The notes beneath the pieces were generated by a model. That model did not search any database and was not told the DNA's origin. It worked only from the letters and a program-made list of their open reading frames with translations. The position numbers were made by a program, and so were the translations under genes. This document shows positions 11,495-20,900 of a stretch of 24,580 nt of DNA, piece by piece. Within the stretch, counting starts at the first letter, position 1. Every line of letters starts with the position of its first letter. This DNA is from a virus: IMG/VR virus record IMGVR_UViG_3300025671_000505, positions 1 through 24,580 of that record; one strand, 5' to 3'.

Positions 11495-11506
11495 GGGTCA
11501 TTTTTA
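11477..11506 (+). terminator. Rho-independent terminator overlapping a stop codon
   Basis: ATGACCCCTA (11477-11486) and TAGGGGTCAT (11492-11501) form a perfect 10-base-pair stem with loop CACAA, followed by TTTTATTT. The nuclease stop codon (11492-11494) begins the descending arm. The next gene starts only 20 bases after the stem, so it needs its own promoter or readthrough. Confidence 0.9.
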
Positions 11507-11520
11507 TTTACAACAATCGT

Positions 11521-11898
11521 ATGAATATAGAAATTACGCCTGATATCATTATCAGGCATGGGGATCCTATTGCCATAAGTTATGGGAGTGGGATGACTAT
11601 TGGTTTGTTTCGTAGTTATGAGAGAAGTCTGCAATTCTACGACATGCTTACACGTCCTCAAGAACCTAATGGTCTTGGGAAATACTACAGTCAAGCTTTT
11701 CTAGATGACTACATGGAGAAACTTCGTAAAGGTGAAGGACTTAGACAGTCTTATATCTATGGGGATAACGTCAAAAACAGAGTAGTACCTATAAATATGG
11801 AGATTTACAAAGGCACTAACTTATATGAAGAGTACGAACTAATTAAAGAAATAATTCATGAGCATCAAAACTATTGGGCAGCAGACCAAATCCTCTAG
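11521..11898 (+). CDS. Hypothetical protein upstream of rIIA
   Basis: The 125-residue product begins MNIEITPDIIIRHGDPIAIS at the first ATG after the terminator. It appears mixed alpha/beta, with PNGLGKYYSQAFLDDYMEKL in the middle and an acidic helical end. No family is recognised. Its last 41 bases overlap the rIIA-like gene, so the two are probably translated together. It is the first gene of the third rightward transcript. Confidence 0.75.
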   Translation: MNIEITPDIIIRHGDPIAISYGSGMTIGLFRSYERSLQFYDMLTRPQEPNGLGKYYSQAFLDDYMEKLRKGEGLRQSYIYGDNVKNRVVPINMEIYKGTNLYEEYELIKEIIHEHQNYWAADQIL

Positions 11899-14479
11899 TA
11901 TAGGACTTGAGAAGAAGATCAACGACGGAGCTAAGAAGCTGGTTATTGATATTCTACAAGCTACACAGTATTCTACTCCAATACCTTCTACTATTCGTGA
12001 GCTGGTTACAAATGCCTGCGATTCACATAGGGAGAAAGAGATTGCTATAAACATTCTCACAGGGAAGAATAAAGTCGAAGATTACTTCATCACCAGAGAT
12101 GGGGAAGAATATGAAGATTCTAACTTCGATGCCAGCTACTATGATTTAAACTGGTTGGATACTGAAGACAAGGATGTTGTAATTGAGTATCGAGAGGATG
12201 ATGAGGGTACAGGCTATTGTGATAGCGTTAAGATTATTGACTACGGTGTAGGTATTGGGGGTCGTCGTCTTGAAGGTATGCTTGAACTAGGGTATTCTAC
12301 AAAGCGCAATACCTCTGAGAACTTCGGTGCTTTCGGGTTAGGCTCAAAGGTAGCATTGTCTACTGGAGTCCCATTCTATACTGTTGAAACTCATTACAAT
12401 GGGAAGAAGTTTCTACTCAACTGTCACCCATACAAGACTGACTTTGTAATCAGTAAGTGGGATGCAGATGGGGCTATTACTCTGAGTAATGGGGAAGAAG
12501 CATACTATCAAGTCACTAACTCTAAGAACAAGACCATCATCTCATTTGGGGTAAAGAAGCACAACAGAAGATTATTTGTAGACTCTGTGTATCAGCAGCT
12601 TAGCTACTTTGAGAATGTTAAGTTCTTTACTTATTATCATGGTAGTCAATTCCCATTAGAGAGAGAAGTATCTAATAAGCAGCTACTCAACACTGAGTCT
12701 ATGATTGTCTCTGATGGTAGTTACTACTCTCGTCCTCACATTGTTATTGTCAAGAATGTTGGAGATAACATCGGTATTAACTACGGTTCGATTGACTTTC
12801 GTGAGCTTGAGATGGAGGAGTTATGGGGTAATGTAGGTATCAAATGCCCGATTAGACAATCTTACGTTGAAGATGGGAATGAGATAGTAATTCAAGATGG
12901 GGTAGAGGTTACCCCATCTCGTGAGAAAGTTATCTGGAGTGACAATACTAGAAAGTATGTACAACAGATGATTGAGAAAGCAGCTGATGAAGCATCTCAA
13001 CTAATTGAAGAAGAGTTAGTTCAAGATGATTTCATGGAGTGGGTTAAGACTTGCTCTAACATTCTTTATCACAAGAAGAATGTAGATGAGATTAAGAATG
13101 CCCCTGCTATTGCTCAGATCTCTAGACTTGTGGATACGTCTAAGATCAAACCAAAATTTAAAGACACTGAGATCAGGTTTACATCCCCTAAGAGCTTGCT
13201 TACTGGGATACGACTAAGAAAAGTATGGTCGTACGGTAATGACATTAAGAGGGAAGACTGTAATGACTGGACTCTTGTAAACTTCAATCATTTGTACTTT
13301 ACTAATGAGAGCGTTAACAAGACTAAGGACTTGTATTTGACCTCTGGTTCGGAGCCTATTTTTGTACTCAGCGATAGAGCATTGGATGCAAAAGAGGATT
13401 TAGACAGATCAATTGCTGTTCGTAAGCTTGTTAAAAGTGCCTCATTAGTAAAGTCTTATGATGATATTGAGGTGCCTGAAGACTACATTGAAACTGTTGA
13501 GAAGTATGTCAAAGAAGATGAGTTAACCAATGCTCAGTATCGTAAGCTTCATAACAAGATTGTTGCACACACTCTCAGATGGGGTAGACTCAAACATGAT
13601 TGGGTGTGGGATAAGTTTGAAGCTAAGATTAGTGAGATTGTATCTTCTGAAGTAACAACTTTCTATGGTACTCGTGAGGATGAAGTCAAGATTAAAACTG
13701 CTGCATTACTTATATCATCTAGAATTGGGAATTATGTATCTGATTACAGCAGCACTAATCTAGACTATCAGAATAGCCCTGTATTGATTCATGAGTGGGC
13801 TCCTGAAGGATATAAAAACAAGCATGTCTTTCTTGAGAGAACTTACAACTCCCCTCAGATAATCTGTTTGGCTCAGAGTAATATCAAGCACGCTGAGACA
13901 AATGAGAATTGGAGGCACATTGATGAGTTCTTCTACTCTATGGATCAAGATGGGAATATCGTAGCTAGTGAGTATCTAAAAGTCTATCTGACTGCAGTAC
14001 GAATAGCTAAGAAGAGATCTTATGATTGGATGAGTAATGGAGTTATTAGCTACTACTTCCCTGAGTTACACAAATTGTATAAAGATCTTAGAAATTATTC
14101 AAGAGCTGCATACACTAAGACGGTTACAGATACTGTCAAAGATTATGTTAATTTCTTGGGTAAATTCATTGATTATCAAGACATTTGTGATACAGGAGAT
14201 GTATCTTTAAGGCAACAGAAATCTTCCGAAATCTTTGTAGTAGATGTCCCAAGCATTGATTCATACCACAAGGATATCGTAAGTGCTTACAGTGCGATTG
14301 AAGACTTAGCTGAAGGCATAGATGACTTTATGAGATCTTGTCAGATTAATTATTTAAGATCTCAAGATGTTAAACCAGTCTTTGATTTGATCTTTAATCA
14401 CTACGGTAAGTTTGATATAGATGTTCCTGAAATAAGTGTCCCAGGAATAACCTATACTTTTGAAACTAAGGACGCTTAA
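11858..14479 (+). CDS. rIIA: rIIA-like GHKL ATPase
   Basis: The 873-residue product has the Bergerat (GHKL/Hsp90-type) ATP-binding fold near its N-terminus. The N box is RELVTNACDSH (47-57, Asn52), the G1 box is DYGVGIGG (128-135), and the G2 box is FGAFGLGSK (156-164). The rest is a long helical region without known motifs. Phage rIIA proteins have this architecture, and the next gene is rIIB-like, the normal T4-type pair. In T4 the pair is membrane-associated and linked to exclusion and lysis behaviour; here the role can only be inferred. The ATG at 11858 lies inside the upstream gene. MutL/Hsp90-type proteins are the alternative, but the linkage favours rIIA. Confidence 0.87.
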   Translation: MSIKTIGQQTKSSSIGLEKKINDGAKKLVIDILQATQYSTPIPSTIRELVTNACDSHREKEIAINILTGKNKVEDYFITRDGEEYEDSNFDASYYDLNWLDTEDKDVVIEYREDDEGTGYCDSVKIIDYGVGIGGRRLEGMLELGYSTKRNTSENFGAFGLGSKVALSTGVPFYTVETHYNGKKFLLNCHPYKTDFVISKWDADGAITLSNGEEAYYQVTNSKNKTIISFGVKKHNRRLFVDSVYQQLSYFENVKFFTYYHGSQFPLEREVSNKQLLNTESMIVSDGSYYSRPHIVIVKNVGDNIGINYGSIDFRELEMEELWGNVGIKCPIRQSYVEDGNEIVIQDGVEVTPSREKVIWSDNTRKYVQQMIEKAADEASQLIEEELVQDDFMEWVKTCSNILYHKKNVDEIKNAPAIAQISRLVDTSKIKPKFKDTEIRFTSPKSLLTGIRLRKVWSYGNDIKREDCNDWTLVNFNHLYFTNESVNKTKDLYLTSGSEPIFVLSDRALDAKEDLDRSIAVRKLVKSASLVKSYDDIEVPEDYIETVEKYVKEDELTNAQYRKLHNKIVAHTLRWGRLKHDWVWDKFEAKISEIVSSEVTTFYGTREDEVKIKTAALLISSRIGNYVSDYSSTNLDYQNSPVLIHEWAPEGYKNKHVFLERTYNSPQIICLAQSNIKHAETNENWRHIDEFFYSMDQDGNIVASEYLKVYLTAVRIAKKRSYDWMSNGVISYYFPELHKLYKDLRNYSRAAYTKTVTDTVKDYVNFLGKFIDYQDICDTGDVSLRQQKSSEIFVVDVPSIDSYHKDIVSAYSAIEDLAEGIDDFMRSCQINYLRSQDVKPVFDLIFNHYGKFDIDVPEISVPGITYTFETKDA

Positions 14480-14492
14480 ACCTTAACTAACA

Positions 14493-15659
14493 ATGGTTTA
14501 TATTGATGTTATTGGGGATAATATCTCCGTATCAATGGGAGAAGAGACAGTGTCTCTTAAGTACTCCAAGGAAGCTTATGAAAAGCTTTCTAAACGAGCA
14601 GATAAGGCTAACTCTGCAGAGACTGTAGAAGAGTATAAGAAGCAAGTAGCTAAGCTTCTTAAGAAAGCTACAGAATATCAGCTGAGTGTAGATCAATATA
14701 TCACTACTGCATGTGATTGGGTGATGTATGATCAGCATCAAGGTAAATACTACTTAGCTGTTGATGGGGAGCCTGTTACTACTCTTGCAATGCCACAATC
14801 TCTTGTAGATCGTATCATTGAGTCTGTTGACAAGGGTATTGACTTCATGCCAGTAGTCAAGTTATGGACTCGCTTCTTGCGTAATCCTTGGTTAGAGACA
14901 AAAGGGGAGGAGTTTGCAGAACGCTTTGCAGACTTTGTAAACATGACGTATGTACGCCCTGATGTAGTTAAAGATTTGACTGAAGTTAAGGGTTACTCTG
15001 AAGAAGTAGCTAAGAAGCTTGCTACTGTCTATCAAATCAAGATCACTAAGGAAGGTTTGTTAAACGGTTACAAAGTCTCTAAGGAGATATTCCACAAGTT
15101 TGATGCAGAGACTGGGGAAATGATTAATCGTTACAAGCGTACTTTTAATGTCAACACAGGTGAGATTGAATCTGAAGGACTCCCAGAGTTTGTAGAAGAT
15201 AGAATCTTTGAACCTGCTGTTATGGGTACAAGTGGGGATGCATTCTACTGTGGGGAAGAGTTAGGTCACTTCATTAAAGTTGGGAAGACTCACGCATTGC
15301 AATCTTGGGATCAAGTCAACACCAATGATAGTATCACATGTGTCCCAGGTTTACACGTTGGTGGGTTGTACTACATCAACTGGTATTCCGGGGAAATTCA
15401 CAACATCTTCGTAGATCCTATGCACATTGGTGCTATTCCTGATTCTAATGATGGGGCAATCAGATGTAAGCAATACTTCGTACACTCTTCTTTAGAAGGT
15501 GTTAACGGTAGTATGTATCACTCATCTGAGTATGCTGCATTAACAGATGAAGAGTGGTTGCAGATGCGTAAAGACATTCAATCAAATATGATTATGACTT
15601 TCAATGAGGTGTCTGATAATCTCACTAAAGAAGTACTTAACTTGCAGTCTATAAGTTAA
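14493..15659 (+). CDS. rIIB: rIIB-like protein
   Basis: The 388-residue product follows rIIA after 13 bases. The diagnostic part lies near residues 282-330: VPGLHVGGLYYINWYSGEI, then FVDPMHIGAIP and IRCKQYFV. It corresponds to the conserved pattern of phage rIIB (PG.H.G...Y........V.V.P.D...+P....K+R...Y.V). Residues 165-190 (VKDLTEVKGYSEEVAKKL) suggest a small helical DNA- or protein-binding unit. The protein probably works with rIIA. No signal peptide or membrane span is visible. Confidence 0.85.
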   Translation: MVYIDVIGDNISVSMGEETVSLKYSKEAYEKLSKRADKANSAETVEEYKKQVAKLLKKATEYQLSVDQYITTACDWVMYDQHQGKYYLAVDGEPVTTLAMPQSLVDRIIESVDKGIDFMPVVKLWTRFLRNPWLETKGEEFAERFADFVNMTYVRPDVVKDLTEVKGYSEEVAKKLATVYQIKITKEGLLNGYKVSKEIFHKFDAETGEMINRYKRTFNVNTGEIESEGLPEFVEDRIFEPAVMGTSGDAFYCGEELGHFIKVGKTHALQSWDQVNTNDSITCVPGLHVGGLYYINWYSGEIHNIFVDPMHIGAIPDSNDGAIRCKQYFVHSSLEGVNGSMYHSSEYAALTDEEWLQMRKDIQSNMIMTFNEVSDNLTKEVLNLQSIS

Positions 15660-15666
15660 TTAAGTA

Positions 15667-16458
15667 ATGAGTCAACAGGTGGAACGACTCCCTAAGGGAG
15701 AAACAGTTTGCCTTATTGACGGAGACTCATTACTATACTATGAGATGGGGAAGGAGACGTTGGAAGAGGCTATTGCAGGTCTTGACCAACGTCTCTCCCA
15801 CATATTAGAGCAGTGTAACACTACTAATTATGTGGGCTTCCTTACTTATGGTAAGTGTTTTAGATATGATGTCTATCCTGAATATAAAGCAAGGAGGAAG
15901 AATAACAACCGATCTATTCTGTTCCCTTCTCTGAAAGAGTACTCTATCCAGAAGTATGGATTTAAGTACATGGAGGAGTTAGAAGCAGATGATTTAGTTA
16001 GTTATTTCTCATACACTCGTCCAGAGAAAACCATTATCTGCTCCCCAGATAAAGATGTATTAAAGCAATGTACTGGAATGCATTACAATTATGGGAAAGC
16101 AGAGTTTGTACACACATCCCCTGATGAAGCTATTAAGTTTCTATGGATTCAAACCTTGATGGGGGATAGTACAGATAACATCAAAGGATTACCTGGGGTT
16201 GGGATAAAGACTGCAGAGAATTGGTTAAAGGACCGTACCAAAGATTTTGAATCTTTTGCATTACGTAAATACGTAGAGCAATATGGTATGGTACAAGGCA
16301 TTAATGAATTTCATAAGAACTTCAGACTTGTCTATTTGCTTAAGACTGCTGCAGATTTACTCGATCTAGGTATTGACGTTGATGAGGTAGAAGCTATGTA
16401 TACTACAGGGTATACTAGCGTTGTTCAACTGGATTTAGATTTATGGGAAGATGAGTGA
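15667..16458 (+). CDS. 5'-3' exonuclease / flap endonuclease
   Basis: The 263-residue product has the FEN-family acidic sites: LIDGDS (16-21), EADD (106-109), DKD (127-129) and GDSTDN (165-170). They are followed by the helix-hairpin-helix GLPGVGIKTA (173-182). These residues bind two metals and remove 5' flaps and RNA primers. The length matches T4 RNase H and T5 exonuclease-type proteins. The upstream polymerase belongs to family A, whose bacterial members carry this nuclease as a domain; here a separate protein supplies the activity. The stop overlaps the next gene by 8 bases. Confidence 0.92.
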   Translation: MSQQVERLPKGETVCLIDGDSLLYYEMGKETLEEAIAGLDQRLSHILEQCNTTNYVGFLTYGKCFRYDVYPEYKARRKNNNRSILFPSLKEYSIQKYGFKYMEELEADDLVSYFSYTRPEKTIICSPDKDVLKQCTGMHYNYGKAEFVHTSPDEAIKFLWIQTLMGDSTDNIKGLPGVGIKTAENWLKDRTKDFESFALRKYVEQYGMVQGINEFHKNFRLVYLLKTAADLLDLGIDVDEVEAMYTTGYTSVVQLDLDLWEDE

Positions 16459-17263
16459 CAAAATAGTATTCAGACCAGTAGACCCTAGAACTGTACGATT
16501 AGAGAATGACTCGTATTTAGAGGACAGAGACACGAATGGAGATATAATCAGACTATACAAGCAGAACTCTAATATTGAAATAAGTATCGGCAATGTTGTT
16601 AAACAGATTAGAAACTCTTACAAGGTAAATATCATTACCCGAGGATCAGCTGGAAATACAATTGCCTGTTACTACTTAAAATGTGCTCTTCAAAATACAT
16701 CTAGTGTATTCTTAGTTCCGTTACTTGGGTTTAAAAAGAGTCAACTATTCTGGGGGAGTAACTTTGTCAATGCGTTTATGTCTACTCCAGACATTGACCA
16801 TTGTATTGCTTTACTCTATAGATTTAGTGGGTCTCAAGACTTTGTAAAGTTTGAAGCTTGGATTAAGTCTCAACCAGCATTTCATCAAGCTATAGATGTC
16901 GACAAGCATCATGTATTGTATGTATTTAATATCCCTAGTGTTGGGAAGAATACTTATGAATTACTACGTGCTGGGAGATACTCTGAGATAGATGATATCT
17001 GGAAGTTATTGATACTCAGCTTTCATGGGTTCGATAGAGATGGGAAGACAGGTCAGATACTGTACAAAGATGAACGGCTAAAGAAAGAACTAGAACTAAA
17101 ATTTGATATTGAAATTGAGGATGCTGAGTTACACAGTATCCCGGATATGAAGTATGAGTGCTTCGATCCTATTTACTATTCTACAGATGATAAAACAAGC
17201 AAAACAACAACTTCACACAATACTCAAGAAGGACTTATGGGAACTACTTCACCATCAACTTGA
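16451..17263 (+). CDS. Conserved-looking hypothetical protein
   Basis: The 270-residue product begins MSDKIVFRPVDPRTVRLEND. It has a well-ordered mixed alpha/beta make-up, including VKQIRNSYKVNIITRGSAGN near residue 49 and HVLYVFNIPSVGKNTYELLR near residue 154. The region resembles a nucleotide- or phosphoribosyl-binding segment but lacks a clear Walker or PRTase motif. The last 20 or so residues are Ser/Thr-rich and overlap the start of the glycosylase gene. The position between flap exonuclease and UDG suggests a repair or replication role. I do not recognise the family. Confidence 0.75.
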   Translation: MSDKIVFRPVDPRTVRLENDSYLEDRDTNGDIIRLYKQNSNIEISIGNVVKQIRNSYKVNIITRGSAGNTIACYYLKCALQNTSSVFLVPLLGFKKSQLFWGSNFVNAFMSTPDIDHCIALLYRFSGSQDFVKFEAWIKSQPAFHQAIDVDKHHVLYVFNIPSVGKNTYELLRAGRYSEIDDIWKLLILSFHGFDRDGKTGQILYKDERLKKELELKFDIEIEDAELHSIPDMKYECFDPIYYSTDDKTSKTTTSHNTQEGLMGTTSPST

Positions 17264-17924
17264 GTCTGTAAATATGGAGTTGGTTCATGCTAAAATAGGG
17301 CAAGATATTGGTAACGGGAAGGAGGTTTATCCTTCCCCTTATCAACTCTTTAGGGCCTATAGATACATGGAACCACAAGATGTTAAAGTAGTTATACTAG
17401 GACAAGATCCTTACCCTAAAGGAGAAGCTATTGGATTAGCTTTTGGGGTAGATACCCCTAAAATCCCAGCATCACTACGTAATATCTACAAAGAGTTGTG
17501 TAATCAATTTAATCATGTCCCTGAAGAGTTTGATTACTCATTAGAGCATTGGGCTAAACAGGGAGTTCTTTTATTGAATACATCTCTGACTGTACGAGAA
17601 GGCTCCCCAGGATCTCATGATGGGTTGTGGGACTTCTTAATTAAAGATACTCTTAGAGTTATTAATCAAGAAGCTCCTAGAGCAATTCATTTGTTATGGG
17701 GTAAGCACGCTAAATCTTATAAGCAATACATTAACGGTGCTGTACTAGAAGCTGCTCATCCTGCAGCTGAAGGATACAGAGGGAATGCAGGCTTTTATGG
17801 ATGTGGGCATTTCTATGAAGTCAATGAGAGACTCAAATCATTAGGGTTGGATACAATCGACTGGTTTGGGGATAAGCTCAGTATGACAGAAACAGAAATG
17901 CTGGCTGAATACGATAAAGAGTAA
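17187..17924 (+). CDS. ung: Uracil-DNA glycosylase, family 1
   Basis: The product is 245 residues from the ATG at 17187. Motif A is GQDPYPKGEAIGLAFGV (72-88) with the water-activating Asp74, followed by NTSLTVREGSPGSH and AIHLLWGKHAKSY. The late motif is AAHPAAEGYRGNAGFYGCGHF, which keeps its histidine (read in two parts: AAHPAAEG, then GFYGCGHF). Cellular enzymes read GQDPYHGPGQ and HPSPLS at these sites, so both loops differ. The enzyme removes uracil from DNA, and UDG is common in crAss-like phages. An upstream ATG at 17154 is possible but adds no conserved residues. The start overlaps the preceding gene by 77 bases. Confidence 0.92.
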   Translation: MIKQAKQQLHTILKKDLWELLHHQLESVNMELVHAKIGQDIGNGKEVYPSPYQLFRAYRYMEPQDVKVVILGQDPYPKGEAIGLAFGVDTPKIPASLRNIYKELCNQFNHVPEEFDYSLEHWAKQGVLLLNTSLTVREGSPGSHDGLWDFLIKDTLRVINQEAPRAIHLLWGKHAKSYKQYINGAVLEAAHPAAEGYRGNAGFYGCGHFYEVNERLKSLGLDTIDWFGDKLSMTETEMLAEYDKE

Positions 17925-17929
17925 AATAG

Positions 17930-17955
17930 AAAGGGGGCATTTAGCCCCCTTTTTT
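17930..17955. terminator. Bidirectional terminator between convergent genes
   Basis: AAAGGGGGC (17930-17938) pairs with GCCCCCTTT (17944-17952) around loop ATTTA, with T-rich tracts on both outer sides: TTTTTT on the plus strand, and TTTCTATTTT as read on the minus strand. A second GCCCCCTTT follows at about 17958-17966. It lies between UDG and the leftward 1259-residue gene and can stop transcription from both directions. Confidence 0.9.
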
Positions 17956-17970
17956 ACGCCCCCTTTAATC

Positions 17971-20900
17971 TTAGTTAGTTAGATCAAAGAACTTAGCTGC
18001 TTCTCCTGGATCCATAGTTTTAAATACCCCAGACGCTGCAGGAAGTACGTCAATGAAATCTTTAACCCACTTCTCATCCCCTTTCTCAAACATACCTGAC
18101 TTTCTCTGGTAGAATACTTCATCCTCAGGTACAATCCCAATAGGGTAAAGGACTCTTTTCCTAATGCTGTTCATTAGCTCTATGAGATTCAGTACAGGTC
18201 TAGTTGCAGCCATTGGGGATTTTGTCATTCTAACAAACTCAGGGAGAGAGTAGAATGCTGACAATTCAGTTCTAAGTCTAAGAGCTTGATAGAGTATCAT
18301 ACCTTCTGTCCAGCTATCTTCTTCGTCATCATCGGACATATTCCCAATCAAGATTGCTATAATTCCAGACATTGCAACAACTACTTGCTCATGCAGAAGT
18401 CTACGCATGTTCTGCTTTTCTTCTTTAGATAGCTTTGAGAAGTTAGTTACTGACTTTAAAGCTTCTCCTACACCCTGTGTCCTAAGAGCAAAGAATGCAT
18501 TTGCTAAATGATTAAAGAATGTTTGATAGTATCCTTCAGTTATAGCTCCTAACTCCATATCAATATGAGCCCCTCCAGCTGAGTGTCCGAATCTCTTTCT
18601 GTATGATGGAGTAAAGTACTTTCTGAACAAAAGAAGCATCTTTCCCATAGGAATTCTTTCCCCTAACACAGTGTCTTCCCCACCTTTTAACTGGTTGGTG
18701 CGCTTTAGAAGTCCATGCAATTTTGCTCTAAACTCTAACTCACTGAAGTTAGCTACTCTTGGGTCTACAATTAATTTCCCTTTCTTATCTTCAATGAGCA
18801 TATCCCAAAGATCTGCCTCTTCCCCACTCTCATTAAGTAGTACTTTCCCATTAGCGTCCTTAAGCTTTCCTTTGTATGCTCTACTCAAGGCAAGCATTTT
18901 TTCTGCTACTGTCACAAGTTCTACCCCGTTCTGAGCAAAGAATGCTGTATCAATATCTAATTTCTTTTTAATAGCTGAACCTGCTGAGCTCCCAAACATT
19001 CTATCGAACTTCTGAAGAGCATCAAACTTTTCAATCATCTGAAATATTTTACTCTTCTTACTAAACTTAGGAGCTAATCCTTCTTTTGCAAGATCTGCTA
19101 ACCCAAATCCAAAGTTGTAGACTTTACGCCTAGCCCAAAATAAGTCTTCTCTGCTGTAGAACTGTTTAGCCCATGCTTCTTGACTCCCAATAGTACTGTC
19201 AATAACAAGCTGGTTTGTAACCTGTAAGAAGTTAAGAGACAGTCCAGCTAGTGCTGTAATTGTAGAAGCTGTGGATGCAAGCTTATTAGCATTAGTCAAC
19301 CCGAAAAGAAGATTATTCTTTATCTCCCCCTTGTTCGCTTTCCCATAGAAGATTGCATCTATTGCTGACTCTAACTGTTTAAATGAGTTAGAATCTTTAC
19401 CCTCTTTGGTTTTAGGAACCATAGGCAATCCCATCTTAGATGCCACCATATCTACAATGGCATTACCACTAGAGTGCATCTCAAGGACTTTCCTATTCTC
19501 AATAGATGCTCTCATGATATTTACAACACCTTGAAGCTCACCCTTAGCTTTATAGCGGCTAGCCATATCATGAAACTTAATCATGCTGTTGGTGATATCC
19601 AGAGATACAAGGTCTGCTTGTACTATATTGGTGTAGTAGCGGGGAATCATTTTTATCTTTTCCCCGTTAGCATCTAGCATCTCCCCAAACTCAGTATCAG
19701 TCTCTTGAATAGAGAATGCATCTGTGATTAAGTTCTTAGCTGAGTTCTTATATTTTCCTTCTATTACTTGATCTGTAACAGACTTTCTAATAGATGGGAG
19801 GATGTAAGACATTGAGTCCCAGCTATTTGTGTACAATCCCCCACCTTTACCCCCAAGAATATTCTGATCTTTCTCATACAAATCCATCAAGTAGTCATAG
19901 TACTCTCTGGCTTCAGCTGGCATATTAGTAAACTTAGGATTCAAGTAAGAATCGTTAGGTTTAGCAAGTATTCCTTTAGGGATCCCATTAGTTTGTAATG
20001 AGTCATACTCATATTGAAGAGCATGGAATTCATACTGCAACTCTTCTAACTCTTTTTCAGACAAGCTTTCATCACGCAGTGCATCCTCAAGCTTGAACAG
20101 CTCAGCTCTCATATCGTCGAGTATCTTCTGAGCTCCTGGAACAGGGACTGTGTTTGCTTTCCTCCAGCTAGCAAGTGCTTTGTTGTACTGTCTCCCATCT
20201 TTAGACTTATACCAATCAGCTAACAGAGTACGGTCTTTTGGGAAGTTGTAATCTTTCTTAGCTTGATTAATAGCCTTGATTTGGTTTTCGTAGAACTTAG
20301 TTATGTTATACTGCTGTACAAAAGAGTTAACCTTGACTGGGACATAATCTTCCCCATCTTTTACATACACAGTCACTACCTCTGATATGTCTTCGTACAG
20401 TTTTTCTACGTTGTCTTCCCCAACTCCTTTCCAAGCTAAAAACTTTTTGTACTCAGGCTCTAATTCTAGTACAGTAGAGATTACTCTATCGTTTGACTCC
20501 ATGAATTTTTCTTTCATGGACATTGCAAACAGTTGTAAAGACTTCTCTGAGCTATAAATCAAAGGGTCTGTGTACATAGAGAACCAAGTAGCATCTAAGT
20601 GAGTCTGTCTCAGTTCTCGTATAATCTGATCTCTCCCAATCTTTTGATTCTCAAGCTGTTTGATGTTTAAATCTAGCAGCGGCTGTATAGAGTTCTGTGC
20701 AATAGATTCTTTCCTAGCTTTTCTAAACTCAGGATCTTTTCTGTTTATCCCAGACAGTCTTCTAGTCTCTCTAATGTTTTTAATCTTCTCATCAATATCA
20801 TTATTGACTTCGAAGTTGGCATACTTAACTAGTGCATCTCCTTGAATAGTGGTAGCTGTTAAAAGATACTCAGTGTTTAACTGTTTCATATCTTCCATAG

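Noticed and set aside
13129-13137. DnaA box (TGTGGATAC, one mismatch to consensus)
   Set aside because: A single near-match inside the rIIA coding sequence is expected by chance; no cluster was seen.
18671-18934. Plus-strand open frames within the two giant leftward genes
   Set aside because: They are antisense to continuous long coding frames and show Ser/Phe/Leu-rich shadow composition.
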